Shown: positions 17,221-26,426, counted from the first letter of the stretch. The stretch: 64,000 nt of DNA from Collimonas humicola (GCF_018304945.1 NZ_JAGQEE010000001.1:186001-250000); one strand, 5' to 3'. Program-made: numbers and translations. Notes: a model not told the origin generated them from the letters alone.

Positions 17221-17910
17221 TCAGTTATAGGTGTACTGCGGCTCCGGCATTGCAGTCAGCTGCTGCAGCGAGGCAATCAGGTCGGCGAAGCGCTGCCCCT
17301 GCACCGTGACGTGCTGGCGCAGCAGGTCGGCGGTCTGATCGCTGTTGCCGGCGATGATGGCTTGCACCACGCCGTCATGCTCCTGGTAAGAGACATTGAG
17401 GCGGTCGCGCACCCGCAGCTGCAGCCGCCGGTAGGGTCGCAGGCGGCGCTGCAGCGAGCGCGCCTGGGTCGCCAGGAAGGCATTGTGGCTGCCTTCATAG
17501 ATGGCGTCATGGAAGGCTTCATTCTTGTAGAAATAACTGTCCGGATCGTGCGCATCGCGCGCTTCCATGCATGCCTGGTGCGCCGCCAGCAGGCGCGCAT
17601 GCTCCTCGCCGGACATCCTGCGCGCCGCCAGGCGTCCGCACATCGCTTCCAGCTCTGCCATCACCTCGAACATTTCCACCAGCTGGCGCGGACCGATTTC
17701 GGCGACCACGGTGCCGCGCCGCGGCCGCGTCACCACGATGCCCATGGAAGCCAGCTGGATCAAGGCTTCGCGCACCGGCGTGCGGGACACGCCGAACTTG
17801 ATAGCCAGGTCGGTTTCATCAAGATGCTGGCCTGGGCGAAACTCACCAACCGCGATCATCTCTTCGATGGTTTCGCGTAGCGATTCCGAGCGATTTTTTG
17901 TCGTGAGCAT
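17221..17910 (-). CDS. GntR family regulator, FadR/FCD subfamily (MdcY-like candidate)
   Basis: A 229-residue regulator. The winged helix (about 1-70) shows EFRPGQHLDETDLAIKFGVS then RTPVREALIQLASMG and RPRRGTVV; the C-terminal FCD helical domain includes YKNEAFHDAIYEGSHN, whose Asp and His can bind metal or a carboxylate. The ATG at 17910 is used, since the longer frame upstream is not coding-like. It is divergent from the TRAP-malonate decarboxylase operon, and GntR regulators of malonate operons (MdcY) are known in Acinetobacter, so control of this operon by malonate or malonyl-CoA is the best inference. Confidence 0.9.
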   Translation of the reverse strand: MLTTKNRSESLRETIEEMIAVGEFRPGQHLDETDLAIKFGVSRTPVREALIQLASMGIVVTRPRRGTVVAEIGPRQLVEMFEVMAELEAMCGRLAARRMSGEEHARLLAAHQACMEARDAHDPDSYFYKNEAFHDAIYEGSHNAFLATQARSLQRRLRPYRRLQLRVRDRLNVSYQEHDGVVQAIIAGNSDQTADLLRQHVTVQGQRFADLIASLQQLTAMPEPQYTYN

Positions 17911-17923
17911 AATTTGGCCGTTT

Positions 17924-18007
17924 CTGGGATTATGTGTATTCCAGATTTGATTGTAAGGCGTATTTATTCGTTGACATAAAAATGTTTTATGGAATATTGT
18001 GTATACA
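17924..18007 (+). promoter_or_regulatory. Promoter and candidate GntR operators of the malonate operon
   Basis: A good -35, TTGACA (17971-17976), is followed after 18 bases by TATTGT (17995-18000). The perfect palindrome TGTATACA (18000-18007) overlaps the end of the -10, where FadR-type repressors often bind. A second imperfect inverted repeat, CTGGGAT with ATTCCAG (17924-17944), lies closer to the GntR gene. The position suggests autoregulation and repression by the divergent GntR protein. Confidence 0.5.
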
Positions 18008-18100
18008 AGGAAATGTAATAAGAATACATAGCATCTATCTTCAGCAATAAACGCATGAAAAGTAGCTAACAGGAACATCAATAAACCTACTGCGCGACCC

Positions 18101-18190
18101 AATCTCTGGTCTGCGATGCTCGCTGTACACTCTCGTACAGCTGCGCTTCTCAACCAGACCTTGGGCCGCTCGCTACGGTTTCTAGAGATT
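18101..18190. repeat. Nested imperfect palindrome in the malonate operon leader
   Basis: Three nested arm pairs share one centre: AATCTCT (18101-18107) with AGAGATT (18184-18190), GGTCTG (18108-18113) with CAGACC (18155-18160), and CTGTAC (18123-18128) with GTACAG (18135-18140). It lies 45-135 bases before the first TRAP gene, so it could fold in the leader RNA. It could also be a dispersed REP-like element. No terminator T-run follows. Confidence 0.6.
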
Positions 18191-18234
18191 CCCGAAAATT
18201 GTATCGATAGTTTTTCCACCAGAGGAGAGGGGAT

Positions 18235-19254
18235 ATGTCTTTAGTCAGCAGAAGAACGGTGCTGGGCGCACTTGCGAGCACGCCGTTCTGGTCCATGTCG
18301 TCAGTCTGGGCGCAATCCAGCGCCCTTAAGATATCCCATCAGTTTCCCGGCGGTAGCATCAGCGAAGGCGACTTCCGCGACCGCCTGACCCGCATGTTTG
18401 CCGCAGAAGTCGGCAAGCGCACCAACGGCAGCCTGAAATTCGAGATTTATCCGGGCTCCTCCCTGATGAAAACCAACTCCCAGTTCTCCGCGCTGCGCAA
18501 GGGGGCGCTGGATTTCTCGCTGGTGCCGCTCAACTACGCCGGCGGCGAAGTGCCGGAAGTCAATATCGGCCTGATGCCTGGCCTGGTGACTTCGTACGAA
18601 CAAGGCGCGGCCTGGAAGAATGCGGAAGTCGGCAAGGAACTGTCGCGCATCCTGCTGGACAAGGGCGTGATCATCGTCAGCTGGATCTGGCAGGCGGGCG
18701 GCGTTGCTTCCCGCACCAAGCCGATCGTCGATCCTGCCGACGCCAAGGGCTTGAAGATACGCGGCGGTTCGCGCGAGATGGACCTGATCCTGAAGGAAGC
18801 CGGCGCCGCCGTGGTGACGCTGCCGTCCAATGAAATCTATGCGGCGATGCAGACCGGCGCGATGGACGCCGCCATGACGTCGTCGACCTCGCTGATTTCC
18901 TTCCGCCTGGAGGAAGTCTCGAAGAGCCTGACCAGCGGCCGCGACAAGGCCTATTGGTACATGCTGGAACCGCTGATGATCTCGAAAGCCACCTTCGACC
19001 GCCTGACCAAGGAGCAGCAGGCGGCGGTGATGGCGGTCGGCGCCGACATGGAAAAATTCGCCGAAAGCGCGGCGCGGCTGGACGATTCCGGCGTCGCCGC
19101 GGTGTACATGAAGGCCGGCGCCAAAGTGGTCGACCTGAACGCCGCCACCGTCAAGAAATGGCAGGACATTGCGCGCAACACCGCCTGGAAAGACTATGCG
19201 GCCAAGAACGAGAATTGCGCCAAGCTGCTGAAACTGGCTGAGAAACTCCTATGA
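18235..19254 (+). CDS. TRAP transporter substrate-binding protein, DctP family
   Basis: A 339-residue periplasmic binding protein of a TRAP importer. The N-terminus SRRTVLGALASTPFWSM resembles a twin-arginine signal, with cleavage near VWA|QSS. The body shows the DctP pattern (LKISHQFPGGS, then FEIYPGSSLMK, LKIRGGSREMDLILKEAGAA, PSNEIYAAMQTGAMDA), and a conserved Arg in the RGG segment usually salt-bridges a carboxylate. It heads an operon of DctQ, DctM and malonate decarboxylase genes, so malonate is the likely substrate, as for MatPQM of Sinorhizobium. Its stop overlaps the DctQ start. Confidence 0.93.
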   Translation: MSLVSRRTVLGALASTPFWSMSSVWAQSSALKISHQFPGGSISEGDFRDRLTRMFAAEVGKRTNGSLKFEIYPGSSLMKTNSQFSALRKGALDFSLVPLNYAGGEVPEVNIGLMPGLVTSYEQGAAWKNAEVGKELSRILLDKGVIIVSWIWQAGGVASRTKPIVDPADAKGLKIRGGSREMDLILKEAGAAVVTLPSNEIYAAMQTGAMDAAMTSSTSLISFRLEEVSKSLTSGRDKAYWYMLEPLMISKATFDRLTKEQQAAVMAVGADMEKFAESAARLDDSGVAAVYMKAGAKVVDLNAATVKKWQDIARNTAWKDYAAKNENCAKLLKLAEKLL

Positions 19255-19829
19255 GCCACGGCTTCGACGCGAAGCCGACCGCTGCCGACTTGCCTGCCAT
19301 GCCGGATAATCCGGTAGTGGCGGTGCTGGCCGGCGCACTTGCGCGCTTCAATCAACTTGCCCTTTACCTGTCGATGGTAGCGCTAATGCTGACGGCGTTG
19401 ATCATGACGTATTCCGTGGTGGCGCGCTATTTCTTCCACGTGCCGACCGACTGGCAGGACGACGCCACCGTCTTCATGCTGGTCGGCGTGATCTTCCTGT
19501 GCGCCGGCTACGCGCAATCGTATCGCGGCCATATCGGCATCGAAGCCCTGTCGTCGATCTTGCCGGCTGGCGTGAACAGGATGCGGCTGCTGCTGGTCGA
19601 CGTGGTGTCTTTCCTGTTCTGCGGTTTCTTTTCGTGGAAGTCATGGACCTTGTTCCATGAGGCCTGGTCCGAAGGACAGACTACCTCGTCCACGTTCGCG
19701 CCGCCGCTGTGGATCCCTTATTCCTTGATGGCGCTCGGCATGACCGTGCTGACCTTGCAGATCCTGGCGCAGGTGCTGGCGCGCCTGACCGATCGCGGCG
19801 CCAACCATCCAACCGTCACGGGAGTGTAA
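19251..19829 (+). CDS. TRAP transporter small permease, DctQ family
   Basis: A 192-residue inner-membrane protein with four helices (for example FNQLALYLSMVALMLTALIM and FLLCAGY-type segment VFMLVGVIFLCAGYAQS). The family motif of a Trp-Asp pair is present in VPTDWQDDATVF. Its ATG overlaps the preceding stop (ATGA at 19251-19254), and its own stop overlaps the DctM start. It forms the membrane complex with DctM. Confidence 0.92.
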   Translation: MSHGFDAKPTAADLPAMPDNPVVAVLAGALARFNQLALYLSMVALMLTALIMTYSVVARYFFHVPTDWQDDATVFMLVGVIFLCAGYAQSYRGHIGIEALSSILPAGVNRMRLLLVDVVSFLFCGFFSWKSWTLFHEAWSEGQTTSSTFAPPLWIPYSLMALGMTVLTLQILAQVLARLTDRGANHPTVTGV

Positions 19830-21178
19830 TGAGTCCGCTTGCCCTTGGTGCCCTGTATGGCATCGTCACGATTGTCGTGATGTGTTCCGGCATGCCGATT
19901 GCGTTTGCACTCGGTGTGGTCGCCACCAGTTTCATGTATTTCTTCATGCCGGCTTCCTCGCTGGATACCGTCACCCAGAACGTCTACGAGGAAATCGCCT
20001 CCGTCACCTTGCTCTCCATCCCTCTGTTCATCCTGAAGGGGGCGGCCATCGGCAAATCGCCGGCCGGGCGCGACCTGTACTCGGCGATCCACGCCTGGCT
20101 GAGCCGGGTTCCGGGCGGCCTCGGCATCGCCAACGTCTTTGCCTGCGCCTTGTTTGCGGCGATGGCAGGCTCCTCGCCGGCGACCTGTTCAGCGATCGGT
20201 TCCGCCGGCATCCCGGAGATGCGGCGGCGCGGCTACTCGCCGGGATTCGCGGCCGGCATCATCGCCGCCGGCGGCACGCTGGGGATCCTGCTGCCGCCAT
20301 CGATCACCATGATCCTGTATGCGGTGGCGTCGGAACAATCGCTGGGACGCCTGTTCCTGGCCGGCATCGGCCCCGGCGTCCTGCTGGTAGTCATGTTCGC
20401 CGGCTACGCCGTCTACCGCGCCCGCAAGGAATACCGGCTGGCGCACGAGATCTATCGCCAGGGCGGCGTCAAGTCGGCCTACCTGGATGACGAACATTTC
20501 ACGCTTGCCCAGAAGGTCGAGATGCTGCCGCGCGTGCTGCCGTTCCTGATCCTGCTGATCGGCGTCATGATTGCCTTGTACGGCGGCTTCGCCACGCCGT
20601 CGGAGACTGCCGGCCTCGGCGCCTTGCTGGCGATCGTGCTGATCGCCGTGGTCTACCGCATGTGGCGGCCGCGCGACCTGATGCCGTTCCTGAACTCGAC
20701 CATCAAGGAATCCTGCATGCTGCTGCTGATCATCGGCATGTCGCTGCTGTATTCGTATGTGATGAGCTATCTGCACATCAGCCAGTCGGCGGCGCAATGG
20801 GTGGTTGCCCTGCATCTGTCGAAATGGCTGCTGCTGGCGGTGATCCTGCTGATGGTGATCGTGCTCGGCTTCTTCCTGCCGCCGGTGTCGATCATCCTGA
20901 TGACCGCGCCGATCATCCTGCCGCCGCTGCGCGAAGCCGGCTTCGACCTGATCTGGTTCGGCGTGGTGATGACGGTGGTGATGGAGATGGGCCTGATCCA
21001 TCCGCCGGTCGGCCTGAACCTGTTCGTGATCAAGAACATCGCGCCCGACATTCCGCTGTCCGACGTGATCAAGGGCACGCTGCCGTTCCTGCTGCTGATG
21101 TTCGCGGCGATCATCCTCCTGTGCCTGTTTCCGGGCATCGTCACCGGCTTGCCGGATATCTTGATGGGAGCCAGATAA
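19829..21178 (+). CDS. TRAP transporter large permease, DctM family
   Basis: A 449-residue sodium-coupled membrane transporter with about twelve helices, starting at LGALYGIVTIVVMCSGMPIA. Family segments include VTLLSIPLFILKGAAIGKS, AGSSPATCSAIGS, GGTLGILLPPSITMILYAV and MEMGLIHPPVGLNLFVIKN. The start overlaps the DctQ stop (TAATG). It ends 1 base before mdcA, so uptake and decarboxylation are one transcript. The substrate is inferred to be malonate. Confidence 0.94.
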   Translation: MSPLALGALYGIVTIVVMCSGMPIAFALGVVATSFMYFFMPASSLDTVTQNVYEEIASVTLLSIPLFILKGAAIGKSPAGRDLYSAIHAWLSRVPGGLGIANVFACALFAAMAGSSPATCSAIGSAGIPEMRRRGYSPGFAAGIIAAGGTLGILLPPSITMILYAVASEQSLGRLFLAGIGPGVLLVVMFAGYAVYRARKEYRLAHEIYRQGGVKSAYLDDEHFTLAQKVEMLPRVLPFLILLIGVMIALYGGFATPSETAGLGALLAIVLIAVVYRMWRPRDLMPFLNSTIKESCMLLLIIGMSLLYSYVMSYLHISQSAAQWVVALHLSKWLLLAVILLMVIVLGFFLPPVSIILMTAPIILPPLREAGFDLIWFGVVMTVVMEMGLIHPPVGLNLFVIKNIAPDIPLSDVIKGTLPFLLLMFAAIILLCLFPGIVTGLPDILMGAR

Positions 21179-21179
21179 C

Positions 21180-22841
21180 ATGGAAGGCCGCCGCTGGGAC
21201 TTGCGCAACGCCAATCGCGAGCAGCGCCTGCGGCGCGCCGCCGAGATGCTCGGCAGCGGCTGCCAGGGCAAGATAGTGGAAACCGGGCGCATCCAGGACC
21301 TGTTGTACAGCGTGCTGGAAGCGGGTGACAAAGTCTGCCTGGAAGGGAATAACCAGAAGCAGGCCGATTTCCTCGCCAAGGCGCTGGCCCGGCTCGATCC
21401 GGCGCGCATCAGCGGCCTGCACATGCTGCTGTCGGTGCTGGCCTTGCCGGAGCACCTGGATATCTTTGAAAACGGCGTCGCCGCCCGTCTGGACTTTTCT
21501 TTCTCCGGTCCGCAGGCGGGGCGCCTGGCGGGGCTGGTCGCGGCCGGCAAGCTGAACATCGGCGCCATCCATACCTATCTTGAACTGTTCGGCCGCTACT
21601 TTGTCGACCTGACGCCGCGCGTGGCGCTGGTGGCGGCGCAGGCGGCGGACCGCCACGGCAACCTGTACACCGGGCCGAATACCGAAGACACGCCGGCGAT
21701 CGTCGAAGCCACGGCCTTCAGCGGCGGCATCGTGATCGCCCAGGTCAATGAGATCGTCGATGTCCTGCCGCGGGTGGATATCCCGGCGGACTGGGTCGGC
21801 TTCGTGGTGCAGGCGCCGACGCCGCACTATATCGAGCCGCTGTTCACGCGCGATCCGGCGCAGATCTCCGACATCCAGGTGCTGATGGCGATGATGGCCA
21901 TCAAAGGCATCTACGCCGAGTATGCAATCCAGCGGCTCAACCACGGCATCGGCTTTGATACCGCAGCGATCGAGCTGCTGCTGCCGACCTACGCCGCGTC
22001 GCTGGGACTGAAAGGCAAGATCTGCCAGCACTGGGCGCTCAATCCGCATCCGGCGCTGATCCCGGCGATCGAGGCCGGCTTTGTCGAGTCCATCCATTCC
22101 TTCGGTTCCGAACTTGGCATGGAAGACTATATCCGGGCGCGCTCCGACGTATTTTTCGTCGGCGCCGACGGCTCGATGCGCAGCAACCGCGCCTTCAGCC
22201 AGATGGCCGGCCACTACGCCTGCGACATGTTCATCGGCTCCACCTTGCAGATCGACTTGCAGGGTAATTCGTCTACCGCTACCGCCGGCCGCATTGCCGG
22301 TTTCGGCGGCGCGCCCAACATGGGCGCCGATGCGCGCGGGCGGCGCCACGCCAGCCTGGCTTGGCTGAAGGCCGGCAAGCAGGCACGCGACGGCAGGAAC
22401 CTGATTCCGCGCGGGCAAAAGCTGGTGGTGCAGATAGTCGAGACCTTCCGCGAACACATGCAACCGGCCTTCGTCGAAAAACTGGATGCCTGGGAGCTGG
22501 CCGAGCAGGCCGGCATGGCGATTCCGCCGGTGATGATCTACGGCGAAGACGTCAGCCATATCCTGACCGAGGAAGGGCTGGCCAACCTGCTGCTGTGCCG
22601 CAGCGACGAAGAACGCGAGCAGGCCGTGCGCGGCGTCGCCGGCTACACCGCCATCGGCCTGGGACGCGACAAGCGCATGGTCGAAAACCTGCGCGACCGC
22701 GGCATCATCCGGCGCCCGGAAGACCTGGGCATCGACAAGCGGCTGGCCACGCGCGACCTGCTGGCAGCCAAGAACATGAAAGACCTGGTGCGCGCCTCGG
22801 GCGGCTTGTACCAGCCGCCGAAGCGTTTCAGGAACTGGTGA
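21180..22841 (+). CDS. mdcA: Malonate decarboxylase subunit alpha (acetyl-S-ACP:malonate ACP transferase)
   Basis: MdcA swaps malonate for acetate on the acyl carrier protein MdcC, giving malonyl-S-ACP for decarboxylation. The 553-residue protein opens with RRWDLRNANREQRLRRAAEM and has the family segments LHMLLSVLALPEHLDIFENG, IHTYLELFGRYFVDLTPRVA and GIGFDTAAIELLLPTYAASL. Length matches known MdcA. It begins 1 base after the TRAP permease stop and is followed by mdcC and mdcDE. Confidence 0.96.
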   Translation: MEGRRWDLRNANREQRLRRAAEMLGSGCQGKIVETGRIQDLLYSVLEAGDKVCLEGNNQKQADFLAKALARLDPARISGLHMLLSVLALPEHLDIFENGVAARLDFSFSGPQAGRLAGLVAAGKLNIGAIHTYLELFGRYFVDLTPRVALVAAQAADRHGNLYTGPNTEDTPAIVEATAFSGGIVIAQVNEIVDVLPRVDIPADWVGFVVQAPTPHYIEPLFTRDPAQISDIQVLMAMMAIKGIYAEYAIQRLNHGIGFDTAAIELLLPTYAASLGLKGKICQHWALNPHPALIPAIEAGFVESIHSFGSELGMEDYIRARSDVFFVGADGSMRSNRAFSQMAGHYACDMFIGSTLQIDLQGNSSTATAGRIAGFGGAPNMGADARGRRHASLAWLKAGKQARDGRNLIPRGQKLVVQIVETFREHMQPAFVEKLDAWELAEQAGMAIPPVMIYGEDVSHILTEEGLANLLLCRSDEEREQAVRGVAGYTAIGLGRDKRMVENLRDRGIIRRPEDLGIDKRLATRDLLAAKNMKDLVRASGGLYQPPKRFRNW

Positions 22842-22872
22842 ACCGAACTGGCAAAGGTGATAGGGCGTTGCG

Positions 22873-23187
22873 ATGGAAACCTTGAATTTTCGTTTTGAAC
22901 ATGGCCAGCGCCAGCTGCCCGCGACCGCGCAGCTGTCGGGCGTGGTCAGCTCGGGCAACCTGGAGGTGCTGATCGAATCGGCGCCGCTGAACGGCGCCTG
23001 CACGATTGAAATCAGGACCGCCGCGCGCGGCTTCGGCAAGATCTGGCAAGCGGTGCTGAGCGATTTCCAGCAGCGCTGGCAGCTGGCCGATACGCGCATC
23101 GCCATCAACGACATGGGCGCCACGCCGGCAGTGGTCAGCCTGCGCCTGGACCAGGCGGTGGAAGCGGCGCTGGGAGGTCAGCCATGA
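22873..23187 (+). CDS. mdcC: Malonate decarboxylase acyl carrier protein (delta subunit)
   Basis: A 104-residue carrier whose serine holds the 2'-(5''-triphosphoribosyl)-3'-dephospho-CoA group. The site is VVSSGNLEVLIE, with Ser27 the likely attachment point by comparison with the Klebsiella SGDLEVL site; Ser26 is adjacent. The rest fits family length. The stop overlaps the mdcD start (ATGA). It needs MdcB and MdcG, both encoded downstream, for cofactor loading. Confidence 0.94.
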   Translation: METLNFRFEHGQRQLPATAQLSGVVSSGNLEVLIESAPLNGACTIEIRTAARGFGKIWQAVLSDFQQRWQLADTRIAINDMGATPAVVSLRLDQAVEAALGGQP

Positions 23188-24083
23188 ACAGTTATCTGGA
23201 AGCGCATGCGCGCGAGCGCCTCGATGCGGTGCTGGATGCCGGCAGTTTCCGCGAATTCCTGCCGCCGTCGCTGCGCATCGTCAGCCCGCATCTGGGCCAG
23301 CTGGATGCGCCGGTGTCGTTCGACGACGGCGTCGCCATCGGCGCCGGGCGGCTGTTCGGCGAGCCGATACTGGTGGCGGCGCAAGAGGGCGGTTTCATGG
23401 GCGGCGCGGTGGGCGAGGTGCACGGCGCCAAGCTGACAGGCCTGCTGCAGCGCGCGCTGCTGGAGCGTCCGTATGCGGTGCTGCTGCTGCTGGAAAGCGG
23501 CGGCGTGCGCCTGCACGAAGCCAATGCCGGCCTGATTGCAGTATCCGAAGTGATGCGCGCCCTGCTTGAGGTGCGCGCCGCCGGCATCCCTGTGATCGCG
23601 CTGGTCGGCGGTTCCAACGGCTGTTTCGGCGGCATGGGCATCGTCGCCTGCTGCGCCAATGCGATCGTGATGTCGGAAGAAGGGCGGCTGGCGATGTCCG
23701 GGCCGGAAGTGATAGAAACCGCCAACGGCGTCGAAGAATTCGACGCGCGCGACCGCGCGCTGGTCTGGCGCACCACCGGCGGCAAGCACCGCTACCTGCT
23801 GGGCGATTGCCAGATGCTGGTGGCCGACGACAGCGCCGTGTTCCGGCAGGCAGCCTTTGCCTTGATGCAGGAATGCCATGCCGGCGTCGACGCTATCGCC
23901 TTGACGCTGGAAGCGCTGGAGGCCGAACAGCAGTTCTTGCAGGACCGTGTCGATGCCTTCGGCGCTGCCGTCGACCCGCTCGACATCTGGCAAAAAATCG
24001 GCGTCGCCGATGCGGTCAATCTACCCATGCTGGAAGCCGACGTCTTTGTCGCCGCCACAGCGCAACTGCGACGGAGGCCGTGA
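23184..24083 (+). CDS. mdcD: Malonate decarboxylase beta subunit
   Basis: With MdcE this subunit decarboxylates malonyl-S-MdcC to acetyl-S-MdcC. The 299-residue protein has a crotonase/carboxyltransferase fold, with LLLLESGGVRLHEANAG, ALVGGSNGCFGGMGIVACCA and MSGPEVIETANGVEEFDARD. Length is as expected. The ATG overlaps the mdcC stop, and mdcE follows with no gap. Confidence 0.95.
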   Translation: MNSYLEAHARERLDAVLDAGSFREFLPPSLRIVSPHLGQLDAPVSFDDGVAIGAGRLFGEPILVAAQEGGFMGGAVGEVHGAKLTGLLQRALLERPYAVLLLLESGGVRLHEANAGLIAVSEVMRALLEVRAAGIPVIALVGGSNGCFGGMGIVACCANAIVMSEEGRLAMSGPEVIETANGVEEFDARDRALVWRTTGGKHRYLLGDCQMLVADDSAVFRQAAFALMQECHAGVDAIALTLEALEAEQQFLQDRVDAFGAAVDPLDIWQKIGVADAVNLPMLEADVFVAATAQLRRRP

Positions 24084-24794
24084 ATGGATTGGATTTCACT
24101 GGCAGGGCAGCTGTTCCCGCAAGGCCATACCATCGTCGAGCAGGATAATTTCCTGACCGGCACCGCGCAAGTCGACGGCGCCACGGTGAACGTGATCGGC
24201 AGCAGCGGCCACGCGCCGATCGGCGTCGAAATCGCCTTGCTGCAGGCGCAGGCGGTGCTGGCCACGGTGCGCAACTTCCCGCAGCGGCCTATCGTCATCC
24301 TGGTCGATACTCAAGGCCAGCGCCTGCGGCATCGCGATGAAATGCTAGGCATTAACAGCTATATGGCGCATCTGGGAAAATGCATCGCGCTGGCGCGCAG
24401 CCAGGGACACAAGATCATCGGCCTGGTGTACGACCAGGCGCTGTCGGGCGGCTTCATCACCAGCGGCCTGATGGCCGACGCCTGTTTTGCCCTGCCGCAG
24501 GCGACCATCCGCGTGATGGGCTTGCCGGCCATGGCGCGCATCACCAAGGTGCCGCTGGAGCGCCTGACGGAACTAGCCAAGAGCAATCCGGTGTTTGCGC
24601 CGGGACCGGTGAATTACCTGCACATGGGCGGCATCGAAGCGATCTGGGATGGCGATCTGGCCTTGCAGATGGCGCAGGCCTTGCGCGACGCCAACCCGCA
24701 GGACCGGCGCAGCGCCGCAGGCTTGCAGCGCGGCGGCCGCAGCCAGGCGTTTCCGGTGGCGCAGGCGGTGCTGGCCCATGCTGACGCGCCATAG
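24084..24794 (+). CDS. mdcE: Malonate decarboxylase gamma subunit
   Basis: A 236-residue partner of MdcD in the decarboxylase. Family features include IVILVDTQGQRLRHRDEMLG, GLVYDQALSGGFITSGLMAD and LPQATIRVMGLPAMARITK. It starts directly after the mdcD stop, and its end overlaps the start of mdcG by 17 bases. Size agrees with known MdcE. Confidence 0.95.
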   Translation: MDWISLAGQLFPQGHTIVEQDNFLTGTAQVDGATVNVIGSSGHAPIGVEIALLQAQAVLATVRNFPQRPIVILVDTQGQRLRHRDEMLGINSYMAHLGKCIALARSQGHKIIGLVYDQALSGGFITSGLMADACFALPQATIRVMGLPAMARITKVPLERLTELAKSNPVFAPGPVNYLHMGGIEAIWDGDLALQMAQALRDANPQDRRSAAGLQRGGRSQAFPVAQAVLAHADAP

Positions 24795-25455
24795 CCTGGT
24801 CTGGCTTAGCGCCGACGGCTGGCAGCGGTCGGCGCAAGCAGTGGCGGCGGATTGCCGCGCGGCGCTGGAACGCTGGCAGCAGGAGGATTGGCCGCTGGTG
24901 CTGCGGCGGCGCGAAGCGGATGCACCGGAACATGAGTTGTGCCTGGGACTGGCGCTGCCGCCGGACAGCAATGGCGACAAGCTGAGGATTCCGCTGCGGG
25001 CGCAACTGGCGGATATCCAGCGAATTGAAGCACCGCTGACGCTGCGCCAGGCGCTGGCGCACATGCCGGCCGGCTGGAGCGGCCCGCTGCGCGCGTTTGC
25101 CGGCGATTGCCTGCACAGCGGCATCGCGCTGCGCTTGTACGGTTCCTGGGCCTGGCAAATCCTGACCCGCCAAAATTATGTCACCGCCGCTTCGGATATC
25201 GACCTGTTGTTTGCGCCCAGGAGCGCGCCGGAATTTTCGCGCGGCATGGCCTTGCTGGCGCAGCACGCGGCACGCTTGCCGCTGGATGGCGAAGTGATCT
25301 TTCCGGATGGCCGGGCCGTAGCCTGGAAGGAGTGCTGGCAAGCCATGCAGGCCGGCGCCGAAGGCGGCACTGCTGCGCGCGTGCTGGTGAAGACGGCAGC
25401 CGCGGTGCAGCTGAGCGCGCTGGCCAGCCTGATCTCCAGCCTGGAGCCGGCATGA
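24778..25455 (+). CDS. mdcG: Phosphoribosyl-dephospho-CoA transferase
   Basis: MdcG attaches the dephospho-CoA-derived prosthetic group to apo-MdcC. The 225-residue protein has the nucleotidyltransferase-like motif YGSWAWQILTRQNYVTAASD followed by IDLLF, with the metal-binding Asp pair of the SDID segment. The ATG at 24778 lies within the end of mdcE, a usual overlap in these operons. The stop overlaps the start of mdcB. Confidence 0.93.
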   Translation: MLTRHSLVWLSADGWQRSAQAVAADCRAALERWQQEDWPLVLRRREADAPEHELCLGLALPPDSNGDKLRIPLRAQLADIQRIEAPLTLRQALAHMPAGWSGPLRAFAGDCLHSGIALRLYGSWAWQILTRQNYVTAASDIDLLFAPRSAPEFSRGMALLAQHAARLPLDGEVIFPDGRAVAWKECWQAMQAGAEGGTAARVLVKTAAAVQLSALASLISSLEPA

Positions 25456-26426
25456 GGATCGACGCGAGAGCCGCCATGAGAGCCGACATGACACGCGCAG
25501 CCTGCCATCCCCCCTTGCATCCTCCGGCCTCGCCGCAGTTGCGCCGGCACAGCCTGCCGCAACAAAGCGCACGTCAGCAGCAAGTCTTCTGCCTGCAAGT
25601 CGCACGGCTCGCCTTGCGCAGTCTGTATCGCGAATTGCAGTTGTATCCGAAACCCGGCCTGGTGTCCCTGGTTGATAACGGCAGCCACAGCGACATGGAT
25701 GCCGGCACATTCATGCGCAGCCTGTTTTCGCTGCGTCATTATTTCGCTCGCATCACGCAAGCTGGCGTGGCAGGCAAGGAATTCGCCGTATTGCGGCAAC
25801 TCGGCATTGGCGCTGAACAGACCATGCTGAAGGCGACCGCCGGCGTCAACACTCACCGCGGCGCGATTTTTTGCCTCGGCCTGTTGTGCGCGGCGGCCGG
25901 CTATTGCCATGGCCGCGGCATGTCCTTGTCGGCGCCGGCCATCCGCGCCACATTGCTGATACAGTGGGGCGATGCCTTGACCCGGCATATGCAGGAAAGA
26001 GCGGCGAGCACGCATTGCGCCGAACCTTCGCATGGGCGGCTGGCGGCGGAAAAATATGCGGTCAGCGGCGCCAGCGAAGAAGCGGCGCTGGGATTTCCAT
26101 CGCTATTCGAAGCGGCTTTGCCGCGCTTCCTGTCGACGCTGGGAGCAGGCCGCGGCTACGACGCCGCCGCGGTGGACGCCTTGTTCGTCCTCATGGCGAG
26201 CATCAGCGACACCAATCTCTACCACCGGGGCGGCCCGGCGGCGGCCGACAAGGTGAAAGCATGCGCGCGGGCTTTCCTGGAAATGGGAGGCAGTGCGATA
26301 AAAGATTGGCGTGAACAAGCAATTAGTTGCCATAAAGTATTTATTCAGGATAAGCTGTCGCCCGGTGGCGCTGCCGATTTATTGGCCGCCACTTATTTGC
26401 TGCATGGATTAAGTTACCTGCGCTGA
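25452..26426 (+). CDS. mdcB: Triphosphoribosyl-dephospho-CoA synthase
   Basis: MdcB makes the precursor of the MdcC prosthetic group from ATP and dephospho-CoA. The 324-residue protein shows the CitG/MdcB pattern: ELQLYPKPGLVSLVDNGSHS, DMDAGTFMRSL, GVNTHRGAIFCLGLLCAAAG and SDTNLYHRGG. The ATG at 25452 overlaps the mdcG stop; ATGs nine and thirteen codons later are also possible, as the first 40 residues look non-conserved. A large palindromic element starts right after its stop, and mdcH comes only after an inserted binding-protein gene. Confidence 0.93.
   Translation: MRIDARAAMRADMTRAACHPPLHPPASPQLRRHSLPQQSARQQQVFCLQVARLALRSLYRELQLYPKPGLVSLVDNGSHSDMDAGTFMRSLFSLRHYFARITQAGVAGKEFAVLRQLGIGAEQTMLKATAGVNTHRGAIFCLGLLCAAAGYCHGRGMSLSAPAIRATLLIQWGDALTRHMQERAASTHCAEPSHGRLAAEKYAVSGASEEAALGFPSLFEAALPRFLSTLGAGRGYDAAAVDALFVLMASISDTNLYHRGGPAAADKVKACARAFLEMGGSAIKDWREQAISCHKVFIQDKLSPGGAADLLAATYLLHGLSYLR

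Noticed and set aside
21141-23123. 660-codon minus-strand frame across mdcA
   Set aside because: Antisense to mdcA and mdcC, both with strong family motifs.
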